This document shows, one piece after another, positions 55,948-64,000 of a DNA stretch of 64,000 nucleotides; positions within the stretch are counted from its first letter, which is position 1, and each line of letters begins with the position of its first letter. A model generated the notes under the pieces. The model did no database searches. It was not told the origin of the DNA and saw nothing but the letters and a program-made list of their open reading frames with translations. Where the stretch lies: NCBI GenBank assembly GCA_963715485.1, contig OY970244.1:2480001-2544000 (forward strand). Direction: 5' to 3'. The translations under genes were made by a program, and so were the position numbers. Source of the DNA: SG8-30 sp963715485 (GTDB lineage Bacteria > Pseudomonadota > Gammaproteobacteria > Steroidobacterales > Steroidobacteraceae).

Positions 55948-58900
55948 TTGCCTGGCCAATGGCATTTCTGGATCGATCGAGGCGGCACCTTCACTGATGT
56001 CGTGGCGCGCGGGCCCGACGGCAGCCTGGTCACCCGCAAGCTGCTCTCGGATTGCCCGGAGCGCTACGCCGACGCAGGACTGCAGGCGATTCGCGACATC
56101 CTGGCCCTGGCGCCCGGCGTACCAGTCCCGGCTGAGCAGGTTGCCTCGATCCGGATTGGCACCACGGTGGCCACCAATGCGCTGCTCGAGCGCAAGGGCT
56201 GCCGCACGGTGCTGGTCACGACCCGCGGGTTCGGCGACGCGCTGCGTATCGGTTACCAGAATCGCCCACGGCTGTTCGACCGCCAGATCGTCCTGCCCGG
56301 ACTGCTGTACGAGCGGGTCATCGAGGCAGACGAGAGGATCGGCGCGAACGGCGAGCTCGTCGAGCCGCTCGGGGTGGAAGCCGCCGAGTCCCATCTGCGC
56401 GAGGCCTACGTTGCCGGCATCCGCTCCTGTGCGATCTGCCTCCTGCACGGCTACCGCCATCCAGGCCACGAGCGGGCGCTGGCCAGCATCGCGCGCCGCA
56501 TCGGTTTCGATCAGGTGTCCGTGAGCCACGAGGTCAGTCCGCTGATGAAACTCGTGGGGCGTGGCGACACCACCGTCGTCGATGCCTATCTGTCACCGAT
56601 CCTCAGGCGCTACGTTGAAGGGATTGCGGCCGATCTCGACAGCTCCAGTGGCTCCATCCGGCTGATGTTCATGCAGTCCTCCGGCGGGCTTGCCGACGCG
56701 CGGGCCTTCGCCGGCAAGGACGCGATCCTGTCCGGACCGGCCGGGGGCGTGGTCGGCATGGTCGAAACCGCGCGACGGGCTGGATTCGAGCGCGTGATCG
56801 GTTTCGACATGGGTGGCACCTCGACCGACGTTTCGCATTACGCCGGCAACTTCGAGCGCAGTTTCGACACCCTGGTGGCCGGAGTGCGGATGCGCGCAGC
56901 GATGATGCAGATTCATACGGTCGCCGCCGGTGGCGGGTCCATCCTGCGTCATGACGGCTCGCGCATGCGCGTCGGGCCGGACTCTGCCGGCGCCGATCCG
57001 GGTCCGGCCTGTTATCGTCGCGGCGGCCCGCTGACCGTGACCGATGCCAATGTCATGGTCGGCAAGATCCGGCCGGAGTTCTTTCCGGCGCTCTTCGGGC
57101 CGGATGGCGACCAGCCGCTCGACGTCGAACGCGTGCAGGAACTCTTCGGGGAGCTCGCCCGGGGATCGGGAATGGAGCCGATCGCCCTGGCGGATGGCTT
57201 CCTGCAGATTGCTGTCGACAACATGGCCCGGGCCATCAAGAAGATCTCGGTGGAGCGCGGCCATGACGTGTCGCGCTACGCGCTGGTCTGTTTCGGCGGG
57301 GCCGGCGGACAGCATGCCTGCCAGGTGGCTGACGCACTCGACATCCGCAAGGTGTTCATTCACCCGCTCGCGAGCGTGCTTTCAGCCTATGGCATCGGGC
57401 TGGCCGACGTCCGGGTAACGCGCCAGCGTGCGGTCGAGGCGACGCTCGAGCCGCAGGCAATCGATGGCCATCGCCAGGCGCTGGATGAACTGGCATCCGA
57501 GGCCGAGGCGGCGGTCATTGAACAGGGCGTTCCGGCAAGCAGGATCCGCTGCGAGCGACGCCTTTTCGTGAAATACCAGGGTACCGACACACCACTGGAA
57601 CTCGACTTCGAAGACCATCGGCGGCTGGTCACGGCATTCGAGACCCGGCACGAGCGGGAATTCGGCTATCTGAGCCGCGACACGCCGCTGGTGGTCGAGA
57701 GCCTGCTGGTTGAAGCCATCGGCACGGTCGACACGCCGGCGGGCAAAGGACCGTCCACCCGCGGTGAGCGACGGCCGGATCTCACCGCCAGGGATCGGGG
57801 CAGGTTCTTCTGCAACGGCGCCTGGTGTGACTGCACGATCACGCACTGGCGGGACTTCGCTGCGGACGAGGCGCTCGACGGACCGGCCATCATCATCGAA
57901 CCGAATTCGACCGTGGTCGTCGGACCGGGCTGGCGCGCATCCCTCGGCGCCGATGGCGAACTCCTGCTGGAGCGGACCGTGCCGCTCGAGCGTGTCCGGG
58001 CAGTTGGCACAGATGCAGACCCGGTGCTGCTCGAGATCTTCAACAACCTGTTCATGTCGATTGCCGAACAGATGGGCGTGACGCTCGAACGCACCGCATC
58101 GACGATCAACATCAAGGAGCGCCTGGACTTCTCCTGCGCCTTGTTTGATGGCAGCGGTGCACTGGTCGCCAATGCGCCGCACATGCCGGTACACCTGGGT
58201 TCCATGTCGACCAGCGTCCGCACGGTCATCGACCGCAACGCGCCGATGCACCCCGGTGACGTCTACGTGCTCAACGATCCCTACAATGGCGGCACGCATC
58301 TGCCCGACATCACGGTCGTGGCGCCGATGCACATCCCTGGCCGTGCAGAACCGCTGTTCTATGTCGCCGCGCGCGGACACCACGCCGACGTTGGCGGCAA
58401 GTCGCCCGGATCGATGCCGGCGGACTCGCGGACGGTCGAGGAGGAAGGCGTACTGATCGACAACTTCCTGCTGGTCCGCGGCGGCAGCTTCGACGAAGCA
58501 GGCATTCGCGCCCTGCTCGCCCGCGGACCCCATGCGGCCCGCAATCCCGACCAGAATGTCGCCGACCTCAAGGCCCAGGTTGCCGCCTGTCGCCGCGGTC
58601 TGCGCGAAATCATGCGCATGGTGGATGGCTTCGGGCTGGAGGTGGTGCAGGCCTACATGCGGCACGTTCAGGACAATGCCGAGGAAAGCGTCCGGCGGCT
58701 GATCGATGCATTGCACGACAGCGAATTTGCCTGCGAAACCGACCAGGGATGCCGGGTCGTGGTGAAAATTCGCGTCGACCGGGCCGGACGCGGCGCAACC
58801 ATCGACTTCACCGGCACCAGCTCTCAGCAATCGTCGAATTTCAACGCACCGTCGGCGGTGACCCGCGCTGCCGTGCTGTACGTATTGCGCTGCATGGTTG

Positions 58901-59547
58901 ACGAGGAGATCCCCATGAACGAGGGCTGCCTGCGGCCGATAACGCTGGTCATCCCGGAGCGCTCAATGCTCTCGCCTGCTGCGCCTGCGGCGACGGTGGC
59001 CGGCAACGTCGAGACCAGCCAGATCGTCACCGACGCCCTGTTCGGCGCCCTGGGTGCGATGGCCGCCTCGCAGGGGACCATGAACAACCTGACCTTCGGC
59101 AACGAAAAGTTCCAGTACTACGAAACGATCTGCGGCGGCGCAGGAGCCGGGCCCGGGTTCGATGGGGCCTCGGCGGTCCACACTCACATGACCAACTCGC
59201 GCATGACCGACCCGGAAGTGCTGGAGTGGCGGTTCCCCGTCAGGCTGGAGGCATTCGCGATCCGCCACGGTACGGGCGGCGCCGGGCGCTGGCACGGCGG
59301 TGACGGCGTCGTCCGCCGGCTGCACTTCCTGGAACCCGCGGCGGCGTCGATCCTGAGCGGCCGCCGCAAGGTCGCACCACACGGGCTGGCCGGCGGCGAG
59401 CCCGGCGCCCTGGGTGTCAACACCGTGATCCGGGCGAACGGCGTGGTCGAGCAGCTGGCAGGATGTGATTCGCGCGAAATGAACCCGGGCGACGTGTTCG
59501 TGATCGAGACGCCGGGGGGAGGTGGATATGGGGATGCCGGGTGGTGA
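55948..59547 (+). CDS. 5-oxoprolinase / hydantoinase, fused HyuA-HyuB subunits
   Basis: An ATP-dependent hydrolase of 5-oxoproline or hydantoin. It is ~1199 residues, the size of single-chain oxoprolinases. The N-terminal half (HyuA-type) opens FWIDRGGTFTDVVARGPDG and has TTVATNALLERKG, SHEVSPLMKLVGRGDTTVVDAYL, GGVVGMVETA and FDMGGTSTDVSHY. The C-terminal half (HyuB-type, from ~690) has EIFNNLFMSIAEQMG, LNDPYNGGTHLPDITVVAP and RGHHADVGGKSPGSMPADSRT. The ORF is open to 55672, but family proteins start just before WHFWIDRGG, so I chose the TTG at 55948. It is intact. Confidence 0.92.
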   Translation: MPGQWHFWIDRGGTFTDVVARGPDGSLVTRKLLSDCPERYADAGLQAIRDILALAPGVPVPAEQVASIRIGTTVATNALLERKGCRTVLVTTRGFGDALRIGYQNRPRLFDRQIVLPGLLYERVIEADERIGANGELVEPLGVEAAESHLREAYVAGIRSCAICLLHGYRHPGHERALASIARRIGFDQVSVSHEVSPLMKLVGRGDTTVVDAYLSPILRRYVEGIAADLDSSSGSIRLMFMQSSGGLADARAFAGKDAILSGPAGGVVGMVETARRAGFERVIGFDMGGTSTDVSHYAGNFERSFDTLVAGVRMRAAMMQIHTVAAGGGSILRHDGSRMRVGPDSAGADPGPACYRRGGPLTVTDANVMVGKIRPEFFPALFGPDGDQPLDVERVQELFGELARGSGMEPIALADGFLQIAVDNMARAIKKISVERGHDVSRYALVCFGGAGGQHACQVADALDIRKVFIHPLASVLSAYGIGLADVRVTRQRAVEATLEPQAIDGHRQALDELASEAEAAVIEQGVPASRIRCERRLFVKYQGTDTPLELDFEDHRRLVTAFETRHEREFGYLSRDTPLVVESLLVEAIGTVDTPAGKGPSTRGERRPDLTARDRGRFFCNGAWCDCTITHWRDFAADEALDGPAIIIEPNSTVVVGPGWRASLGADGELLLERTVPLERVRAVGTDADPVLLEIFNNLFMSIAEQMGVTLERTASTINIKERLDFSCALFDGSGALVANAPHMPVHLGSMSTSVRTVIDRNAPMHPGDVYVLNDPYNGGTHLPDITVVAPMHIPGRAEPLFYVAARGHHADVGGKSPGSMPADSRTVEEEGVLIDNFLLVRGGSFDEAGIRALLARGPHAARNPDQNVADLKAQVAACRRGLREIMRMVDGFGLEVVQAYMRHVQDNAEESVRRLIDALHDSEFACETDQGCRVVVKIRVDRAGRGATIDFTGTSSQQSSNFNAPSAVTRAAVLYVLRCMVDEEIPMNEGCLRPITLVIPERSMLSPAAPAATVAGNVETSQIVTDALFGALGAMAASQGTMNNLTFGNEKFQYYETICGGAGAGPGFDGASAVHTHMTNSRMTDPEVLEWRFPVRLEAFAIRHGTGGAGRWHGGDGVVRRLHFLEPAAASILSGRRKVAPHGLAGGEPGALGVNTVIRANGVVEQLAGCDSREMNPGDVFVIETPGGGGYGDAGW

Positions 59548-59555
59548 ACCGCCAG

Positions 59556-59592
59556 AACGCGACAGGCCCGGCCTTTCCGGGCCTGTCGCGTT
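59556..59592. terminator. Strong hairpin after the oxoprolinase gene
   Basis: A perfect 16-bp stem AACGCGACAGGCCCGG/CCGGGCCTGTCGCGTT with a 5-base loop starts nine bases past the stop codon and lies before the convergent tRNA genes. It has no strong U-run, but its position suggests a bidirectional terminator. Confidence 0.75.
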
Positions 59593-59609
59593 ACTCGAAG
59601 CTCGAAAGG

Positions 59610-59686
59610 TGGCGGAGCGGACGGGACTCGAACCCGCGACCCCCGGCGTGACAGGCCGGTATTCTAACCAACTGAACTACCGCTCC
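59610..59686 (-). tRNA. tRNA-Asp (anticodon GTC), CCA encoded
   Basis: On the minus strand GGAGCGG pairs with CCGCTCC. D-loop TAGTTCAGTTGGTTAGA, anticodon loop CTGTCAC (GTC), T-loop GGTTCGAGTCC, then discriminator G and CCA. It lies 5 bases downstream of tRNA-Val. Confidence 0.97.
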
Positions 59687-59691
59687 AAGAC

Positions 59692-59767
59692 TGGTGGGTG
59701 CTGCAGGTTTCGAACCTGCGACCTTCGCCTTGTAAGGGCGACGCTCTCCCAGCTGAGCTAAGCACCC
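59692..59767 (-). tRNA. tRNA-Val (anticodon TAC), CCA encoded
   Basis: On the minus strand GGGTGCT pairs with AGCACCC. D-loop TAGCTCAGCTGGGAGAGC, anticodon stem TCGCC/GGCGA around CTTACAA (TAC), T-loop GGTTCGAAACC, then A and CCA. A tRNA-Val/tRNA-Asp pair between lon and ppiD is a known gammaproteobacterial arrangement. Confidence 0.97.
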
Positions 59768-59845
59768 GCTGACCGGCCAACCGGCCCCTGGGAGGCGCGC
59801 AAATATACGGCATTGAAGGCGTGGTGCCAAGGAGATGAACCGACA

Positions 59846-60583
59846 CTAGGCGCTTTCGGAGGCCCCGCCGACTAGCGCCCGCAATGGCTCCGTATCGGCA
59901 TACCCGGTCTCCGCGTCCAGCTGCGCGTGCATGCCAAGCAAGGTCGCCTCCAGCGAGGTGCGTAACGCTTCGAGCCCCGCGGCATCGATCCTGGGCGGTA
60001 CCTCGAAGGGCTCGCCGAAGCGCACATGGATCTCCGCGCCGAATCTCGGGATGACGGTCCGATCCCAGGAATTCTTCCATATCCACGGATTGCGGGTCGA
60101 AGCCGCCACTGGCAGCACCAGGCCGCCGGTCTTCTGCGCCAGCGTCAGGACGCCGAACTGCGCGATACCGCGAGGTCCACGGGAACCGTCCACGGCCAGG
60201 CAGGATCCCAGTTTCCGGTCCTCCCGCTGGGCCTTGATCATTTCTACCAGGGCCCTGGCCCCGCCCTTGCCCGACGAGCCGCGCGCGACCCGGAAGCCCA
60301 GCCCTTCCTCCAGGCGCGCCATGGCCTCGCCGTCGCGGCTCTGCGAGCACATCAGGATCCAGCGGCCGCGCCCGGGCCGGCTGAAGTAGTAGAGCAGCGG
60401 GAAGGTCCGCGCGTGCAGAAAGGCGCCCACCAGGGGCCGGTCGCCGGCGGCAAGACGCTCGAAATCGGCGAAGCCGGGCGCGACGTAGTTCCACGACCGG
60501 CCGAAACCGCGATAGATGCGCAGTACGATCGGCGGCAGCACCTTGTGGAGCAGAAAGCGCCGGATCGGCTTGCGACGCTTCAG
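59846..60583 (-). CDS. Lysophospholipid acyltransferase-family protein (DUF374-like)
   Basis: A ~245-residue protein. It has a basic, membrane-associated opening KRRKPIRRFLLHKVLPPIVLRIYRGFGRSW, then a LpxL/DUF374-like core with HARTFPLLYYFSR, SQSRDGEAMARLEEGLGFRVARGSSGKGG, AVDGSRGPRGIAQFGVLTLAQKTG and FGEPFEVPP. Family members transfer acyl chains to lipids; the substrate is unknown. No ATG, GTG or TTG lies at the expected start. A CTG at 60583 overlaps a TGA in another frame, or a GTG lies further in (HKVLPP). If one base is removed near 60606 the frame joins the HMG-CoA reductase upstream, so it may instead be the C-terminal part of a fused protein. Confidence 0.75.
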   Translation of the reverse strand: MKRRKPIRRFLLHKVLPPIVLRIYRGFGRSWNYVAPGFADFERLAAGDRPLVGAFLHARTFPLLYYFSRPGRGRWILMCSQSRDGEAMARLEEGLGFRVARGSSGKGGARALVEMIKAQREDRKLGSCLAVDGSRGPRGIAQFGVLTLAQKTGGLVLPVAASTRNPWIWKNSWDRTVIPRFGAEIHVRFGEPFEVPPRIDAAGLEALRTSLEATLLGMHAQLDAETGYADTEPLRALVGGASESA

Positions 60584-61802
60584 GACGGCTGCGCCCCTGC
60601 CCCTTGCGCCCGCCGGCCGCGTGGGCGGAAGAGAAACCGCCGCTCGCCATGGCGCCGACGATGGCCAGTTCGCCGGCCAGGGCGACCACCGCGCAAATCT
60701 CAGCGAACTTGCGGGCCTGGCCGGCACCGATACATCCGAGCATGCCGAGGCATTCCTGCGCCGTCGGCAGGTGCGTGCCCCCTCCGACGGTGCCAACAAT
60801 CAGGTTGGGCAGGGTCACCGAAGCGTACAGGTCGCCGTCACGCGTGACCTCGATGCGAGTCAGCGCTGTGGTGGCCTCGGCAACGCAGGCCACGTCCTGC
60901 CCGCAGGCGATAAAGAGTGCCGCCAGCGCATTGGCAACGTTGCCCTGCAGGCCGACAGCCCCGGTCTGGACGGCGCCGTTGGTCGCCTGTCGCCAGGCGC
61001 GCGCGGCTTCCTCGGGCGCGGCCCGCCAGTAGCGCCCGTATTGGCGAGCCGGGAGAATGACCTCGGCACTGGCATTGCGTCCCCGGGGCGCGCGGAAGGA
61101 CATCGCCGAGGCCCGCTTGTCCCCGGACAGCACGGACTCGACCAGCCAGCTGGCTGGTGTGATCGGGGCCGCTTCCAGCAGCTGCCGGCAGGTGGCCTCC
61201 GCGGCCGCGGTGACCATGTTCTGCCCGGCCGCATCGCCGGTCGTGAACTCGAGCAACAGGTAGACCGTGTTGCCGACGATGTGCGGGTGCATGTCGAGGA
61301 GCCGGCAGTAGCGCGAGGTACCGGCGGTGGTCGCCGCGACCAGTTCCTGCTGCGACGCCAGCCAGGTCGCAAACCGGCCGGCCTCCTCCAGCGAAGCGAA
61401 CTCGAAGCACGGCGCGCGTTGCACCTGTTCGCCGCTGCAGAGCGCCGCCGTACCGCCGCTGCGGTTCATCGCGTTGAAGGCATGCTGGTAGGACGCTACC
61501 AGCGTGCCCTCGCTGGTTGCGAGCGGGATGAAAAATTCGCCTTGGGCCGCAGCGCCATGGATTCTCACGGGTCCCGCGATCCCAAGCGGGACGCGCGCGA
61601 ATCCAATGAATCCTTCGATGCTGCCCTTGAGGGTGGAAGGGTCGATCGCAGGGCCTACGCCGGCGATCTGGTCGATCTGGCAGCCTTGCTCGCGCAGCCG
61701 ATCCTGACGTGCCTCAACGGCCTCGGCAGAGCAGTCGGTCGTGGCGGGCAGGCGCTTCGCCGGCCTGTTGGCCGGGCTGTCGGTGTCTGGCGCGTTGCTC
61801 AT
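60580..61802 (-). CDS. HMG-CoA reductase, class I-like
   Basis: Reduces HMG-CoA to mevalonate with two NAD(P)H. The protein has all catalytic residues of the family: Glu in LATSEGTLVAS, Lys in LSGDKRASAM, Asp in CGQDVACVAEA and His near the end in SSAHAAGG. It also has the cofactor-binding GDAAGQNMVTAAAE. The ATG at 61802 (MSNAPDTD) is preferred over a GTG at 61829. The frame has no stop until 59664, past the whole acyltransferase, so a frameshift must lie near 60606. A deletion error would place the stop at 60580; an insertion error would fuse it to the acyltransferase. No other mevalonate gene is in the window. Confidence 0.85.
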
Positions 61803-61879
61803 CGTTGAATTGTGACCCAAACCGGGCACCGGGAGCGAGTTGCGCTGACTGGACCAAGCAGTCTCCAGGCAGCCAGAGA

Positions 61880-61905
61880 GGGGCAGACCCGGCCGGGTCT
61901 GCCCC
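61880..61905. repeat. Perfect 26-bp palindrome between lon and the HMG-CoA reductase gene
   Basis: GGGGCAGACCCGG/CCGGGTCTGCCCC is a perfect palindrome, 12 bases past the lon stop. It could act as a lon terminator. It resembles the GGGGTCA/GGGGACA repeats elsewhere. Confidence 0.8.
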
Positions 61906-61916
61906 CTTGAGCCTCA

Positions 61917-64000
61917 TCAATGCGCCTGCAGCGGCTTGGCTGCCCGCTTGGTGGACCGTCGACGGGCCTTGGCCACCTCCGGTGGAGCCGCCTGCGTCGC
62001 CCCGGCAAGTGGCTGCGGTGGATGCTCGAGCGCGACGTCGAGCACCTCGTCGATCCACTTCACCGGACGAATGTCGAGTTTACCCTTGATGTTATCGGGA
62101 ATTTCCACCAGATCCTTCTCGTTCTCGCTCGGGATCAGCACGGTGGTGATGCCGCCGCGATGGGCCGCAAGCAGTTTCTCCTTCAGGCCCCCGATCGGCA
62201 GCACCTCGCCGCGCAGCGTGATCTCGCCGGTCATGGCTACGTCGGCACGCACCGGGATTCGTGTCAGCGCCGAAACCAGCGCCGTACACATGCCAATACC
62301 CGCGCTCGGTCCATCCTTGGGCGTGGCGCCCTCCGGTACGTGCACATGCACGTCCATCTTCTGGTGGAAGTCGGGTTCGAGCCCGATCAGCGCGGCCCGA
62401 CTGCGTACGACCGTCATGGCCGCCTGGATGGACTCCTGCATCACCTCGCCGAGCTGACCGGTGTACTGCAGCTTGCCCTTGCCGGGCACCACGGCCGACT
62501 CGATGGTCAGCAGCTCGCCGCCGACCTCGGTCCAGGCCAGCCCCGTCACCTGGCCGATGCGGTTGGCTTCCTCGGCCTTGCCGTAGCGGAAGCGCTTCAC
62601 GCCCAGGAACTTGTCGATATTCTTCGGGGTGACCGAGACTACCTTGGTATTTGGCTCGAGCAGGATCTGCTTGACCGCCTTGCGGCAGATCCTGGCCGCC
62701 TCGCGCTCCAGGTTGCGCACGCCCGATTCGCGCGTGTAGTGGCGGATGATCTCGGTGATCGCCGGATCGGAAACCTTGAGCTCCTCTTTCTTCAGGCCAT
62801 TCTGCTTGACCTGCTTGGGCAGCAGGTAGCGCCTGGCGATGTTGAGCTTTTCGTCTTCCGTGTACCCGGGCAGACGGATGACCTCCATGCGATCCAGCAA
62901 TGGCGGCGGGATATTCAGGGTGTTGGCGGTACAGACGAACATCACCTCGGACAGGTCGAAGTCGACCTCCAGGTAATGGTCCGCGAAACTCGAGTTCTGC
63001 TCGGGATCCAGCACCTCGAGCAGCGCCGAGGACGGGTCACCGCGAAAATCCATGGACATCTTGTCCACTTCGTCCAGCAGGAACAACGGGTTGCGCACGC
63101 CCGTACGCGCCATGTTCTGCAGGATCTTGCCCGGCAGCGAGCCGATGTAGGTGCGGCGGTGACCACGGATCTCGGCCTCGTCGCGCACGCCACCCAGGGA
63201 CATGCGCACGAACTTGCGATTGGTGGCACGCGCGATCGACTGGCCGAGCGAGGTCTTGCCCACGCCGGGCGGACCGACCAGGCAGAGAATCGGGCCCTTC
63301 AGGTTCTTCACCCGCTGCTGCACCGCCAGGTACTCGACGATGCGCTCCTTGACCTTGTCGAGGCCGTAGTGGTCCTCGTCCAGCACCTTCTGCGCCTGGG
63401 CGATGTCGAGGCGCACCTTGGTACGCTTCTTCCAGGGCACCTTGACCAGCCAGTCGACGTAGTTGCGCACCACGGTCGCCTCGGCGGACATCGGTGACAT
63501 CAGCTTGAGCTTGTTGAGTTCAGCCGTAGCCTTGGCTTTCGCTTCCTTGGGCATACCGGCCTTGGCGATGCGCTTCTCCAATTCGCCGATCTCGTTGGGC
63601 GCCTCCTCGATCTCGCCGAGCTCCTTCTGGATCGCCTTCATTTGCTCGTTGAGGTAATACTCGCGCTGGCTCTTCTCCATCTGGGACTTGACGCGACTGC
63701 GGATCTTCTTCTCGATCTGCAGGACTTCCATCTCGCCCTCGATGAGCGTCAGGATGTGCTCGAGACGCTGGCGCACGTCCTGGACCTCGAGGACCTTCTG
63801 CTTGTCGGCCAGCTTGAGCGCCATGTGCGCGGCGACCGTGTCGGCCAGCCGGCCGGGTTGCTCGATGCCAGCGAGCGAGGTGAGGATCTCCGGCGGGACT
63901 TTCTTGTTGAGCTTGACGTACTGCTCGAACTGCGAGACCACGCTACGGGTCAGCACGTCGATTTCGCGCTCGTCGTAGGTCTCCACGTCGGGCATCGCGG
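61917..64000 (-). CDS. lon: ATP-dependent Lon protease, N-terminus cut by the window end
   Basis: Degrades damaged and regulatory proteins. About 692 residues are present, from within the N-domain to the C-terminus. Features are the coiled-coil EKKIRSRVKSQMEKSQREYYLNEQMKAIQKELG, Walker A GPPGVGKTS, Walker B FLLDEVDKM, sensor region and the proteolytic Ser in PKDGPSAGIGM with its Lys in LPIGGLKEKLLAAHR. It ends in a basic, Ala-rich tail (KARRRSTKRAAKPLQAH). The gene continues beyond base 64000. hupB, which often follows lon, is not found here. Confidence 0.97.
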   Translation of the reverse strand, partial: AMPDVETYDEREIDVLTRSVVSQFEQYVKLNKKVPPEILTSLAGIEQPGRLADTVAAHMALKLADKQKVLEVQDVRQRLEHILTLIEGEMEVLQIEKKIRSRVKSQMEKSQREYYLNEQMKAIQKELGEIEEAPNEIGELEKRIAKAGMPKEAKAKATAELNKLKLMSPMSAEATVVRNYVDWLVKVPWKKRTKVRLDIAQAQKVLDEDHYGLDKVKERIVEYLAVQQRVKNLKGPILCLVGPPGVGKTSLGQSIARATNRKFVRMSLGGVRDEAEIRGHRRTYIGSLPGKILQNMARTGVRNPLFLLDEVDKMSMDFRGDPSSALLEVLDPEQNSSFADHYLEVDFDLSEVMFVCTANTLNIPPPLLDRMEVIRLPGYTEDEKLNIARRYLLPKQVKQNGLKKEELKVSDPAITEIIRHYTRESGVRNLEREAARICRKAVKQILLEPNTKVVSVTPKNIDKFLGVKRFRYGKAEEANRIGQVTGLAWTEVGGELLTIESAVVPGKGKLQYTGQLGEVMQESIQAAMTVVRSRAALIGLEPDFHQKMDVHVHVPEGATPKDGPSAGIGMCTALVSALTRIPVRADVAMTGEITLRGEVLPIGGLKEKLLAAHRGGITTVLIPSENEKDLVEIPDNIKGKLDIRPVKWIDEVLDVALEHPPQPLAGATQAAPPEVAKARRRSTKRAAKPLQAH

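Noticed and set aside
57382..58830. 482-codon minus-strand ORF opposite the oxoprolinase
   Set aside because: Antisense shadow without recognisable motifs.
1..64000. CRISPR arrays, prophage or integrated conjugative element
   Set aside because: No regularly spaced repeats, integrase, phage structural or conjugation genes were seen; the tRNA genes have no adjacent integrase or repeated 3' end.

Overview
The window reads as a high-GC gammaproteobacterial chromosome segment. The evidence is the core-gene order (dnaQ, rnhA, SAM methyltransferase, gloB, mltD, fabI, ppiD, a tRNA-Asp/tRNA-Val pair, lon), the gamma-type MltD, PpiD and FabI proteins, and many short GGGGAC...GTCCCC palindromes between genes. 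No species can be named from the sequence alone.

Layout: 1-8.5 kb holds tRNA-Val(CAC), a phenylpyruvate/indolepyruvate decarboxylase, a secreted M43-type zinc protease, modABC, and a DUF6502/DUF5666 pair. From 8.6 to 41.3 kb nearly everything lies on the minus strand and forms one large surface-polysaccharide locus. It contains GDP-mannose genes (manB, manC), a sugar aminotransferase, an SLC13-type transporter, UDP-glucose dehydrogenase, an O-antigen ligase-family protein, a WbpM-like dehydratase, a WbpL-like initiating transferase, UDP-xylose synthase, an SDR epimerase, a GT2 glycosyltransferase, Wzy, Wzz, a KpsC/S-like protein, a complete pseudaminic-acid route (pseB, C, F, G, I) with a formyltransferase gene where pseH would be expected, Wzx, a large multi-SLBB Wza-like protein, and two tandem Wzi proteins. 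At 41.5-47 kb lie a HigA antitoxin whose HigB toxin is cut down to an 18-codon relic, pgi, a Phd/PIN toxin-antitoxin pair, a UDP-glucuronate 4-epimerase and nhaB. At 47-64 kb are housekeeping genes, a fused 5-oxoprolinase/hydantoinase, two tRNAs, and an HMG-CoA reductase next to (possibly fused to) an acyltransferase, just downstream of lon.

How the genes fit together: the locus can supply GDP-Man, UDP-GlcA, UDP-GalA, UDP-Xyl, a 6-deoxy-HexNAc and CMP-Pse. It starts chains on undecaprenyl phosphate (WbpL-like), flips and polymerises them (Wzx/Wzy/Wzz), and exports or anchors them (SLBB protein, Wzi). The glycan is therefore likely a pseudaminic-acid-containing capsule or O-antigen.

A strong caution: at least 13 conserved genes between 6 and 47 kb are split by single-base frameshifts, almost all of them one-base insertions, while 8.7-15 kb and 47.2-60.5 kb contain none. 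This looks more like uncorrected long-read assembly error than decay. I therefore annotate those genes as full length and give the frameshift point. The 29.4-30.3 kb stretch is much worse and may be genuinely decayed. I found no convincing new defence system. The most interesting items are the collapsed HigB toxin with its intact operator, the formyltransferase in the pse cluster, the REP-like repeat that entered the modC reading frame, and the possible HMG-CoA reductase-acyltransferase fusion.
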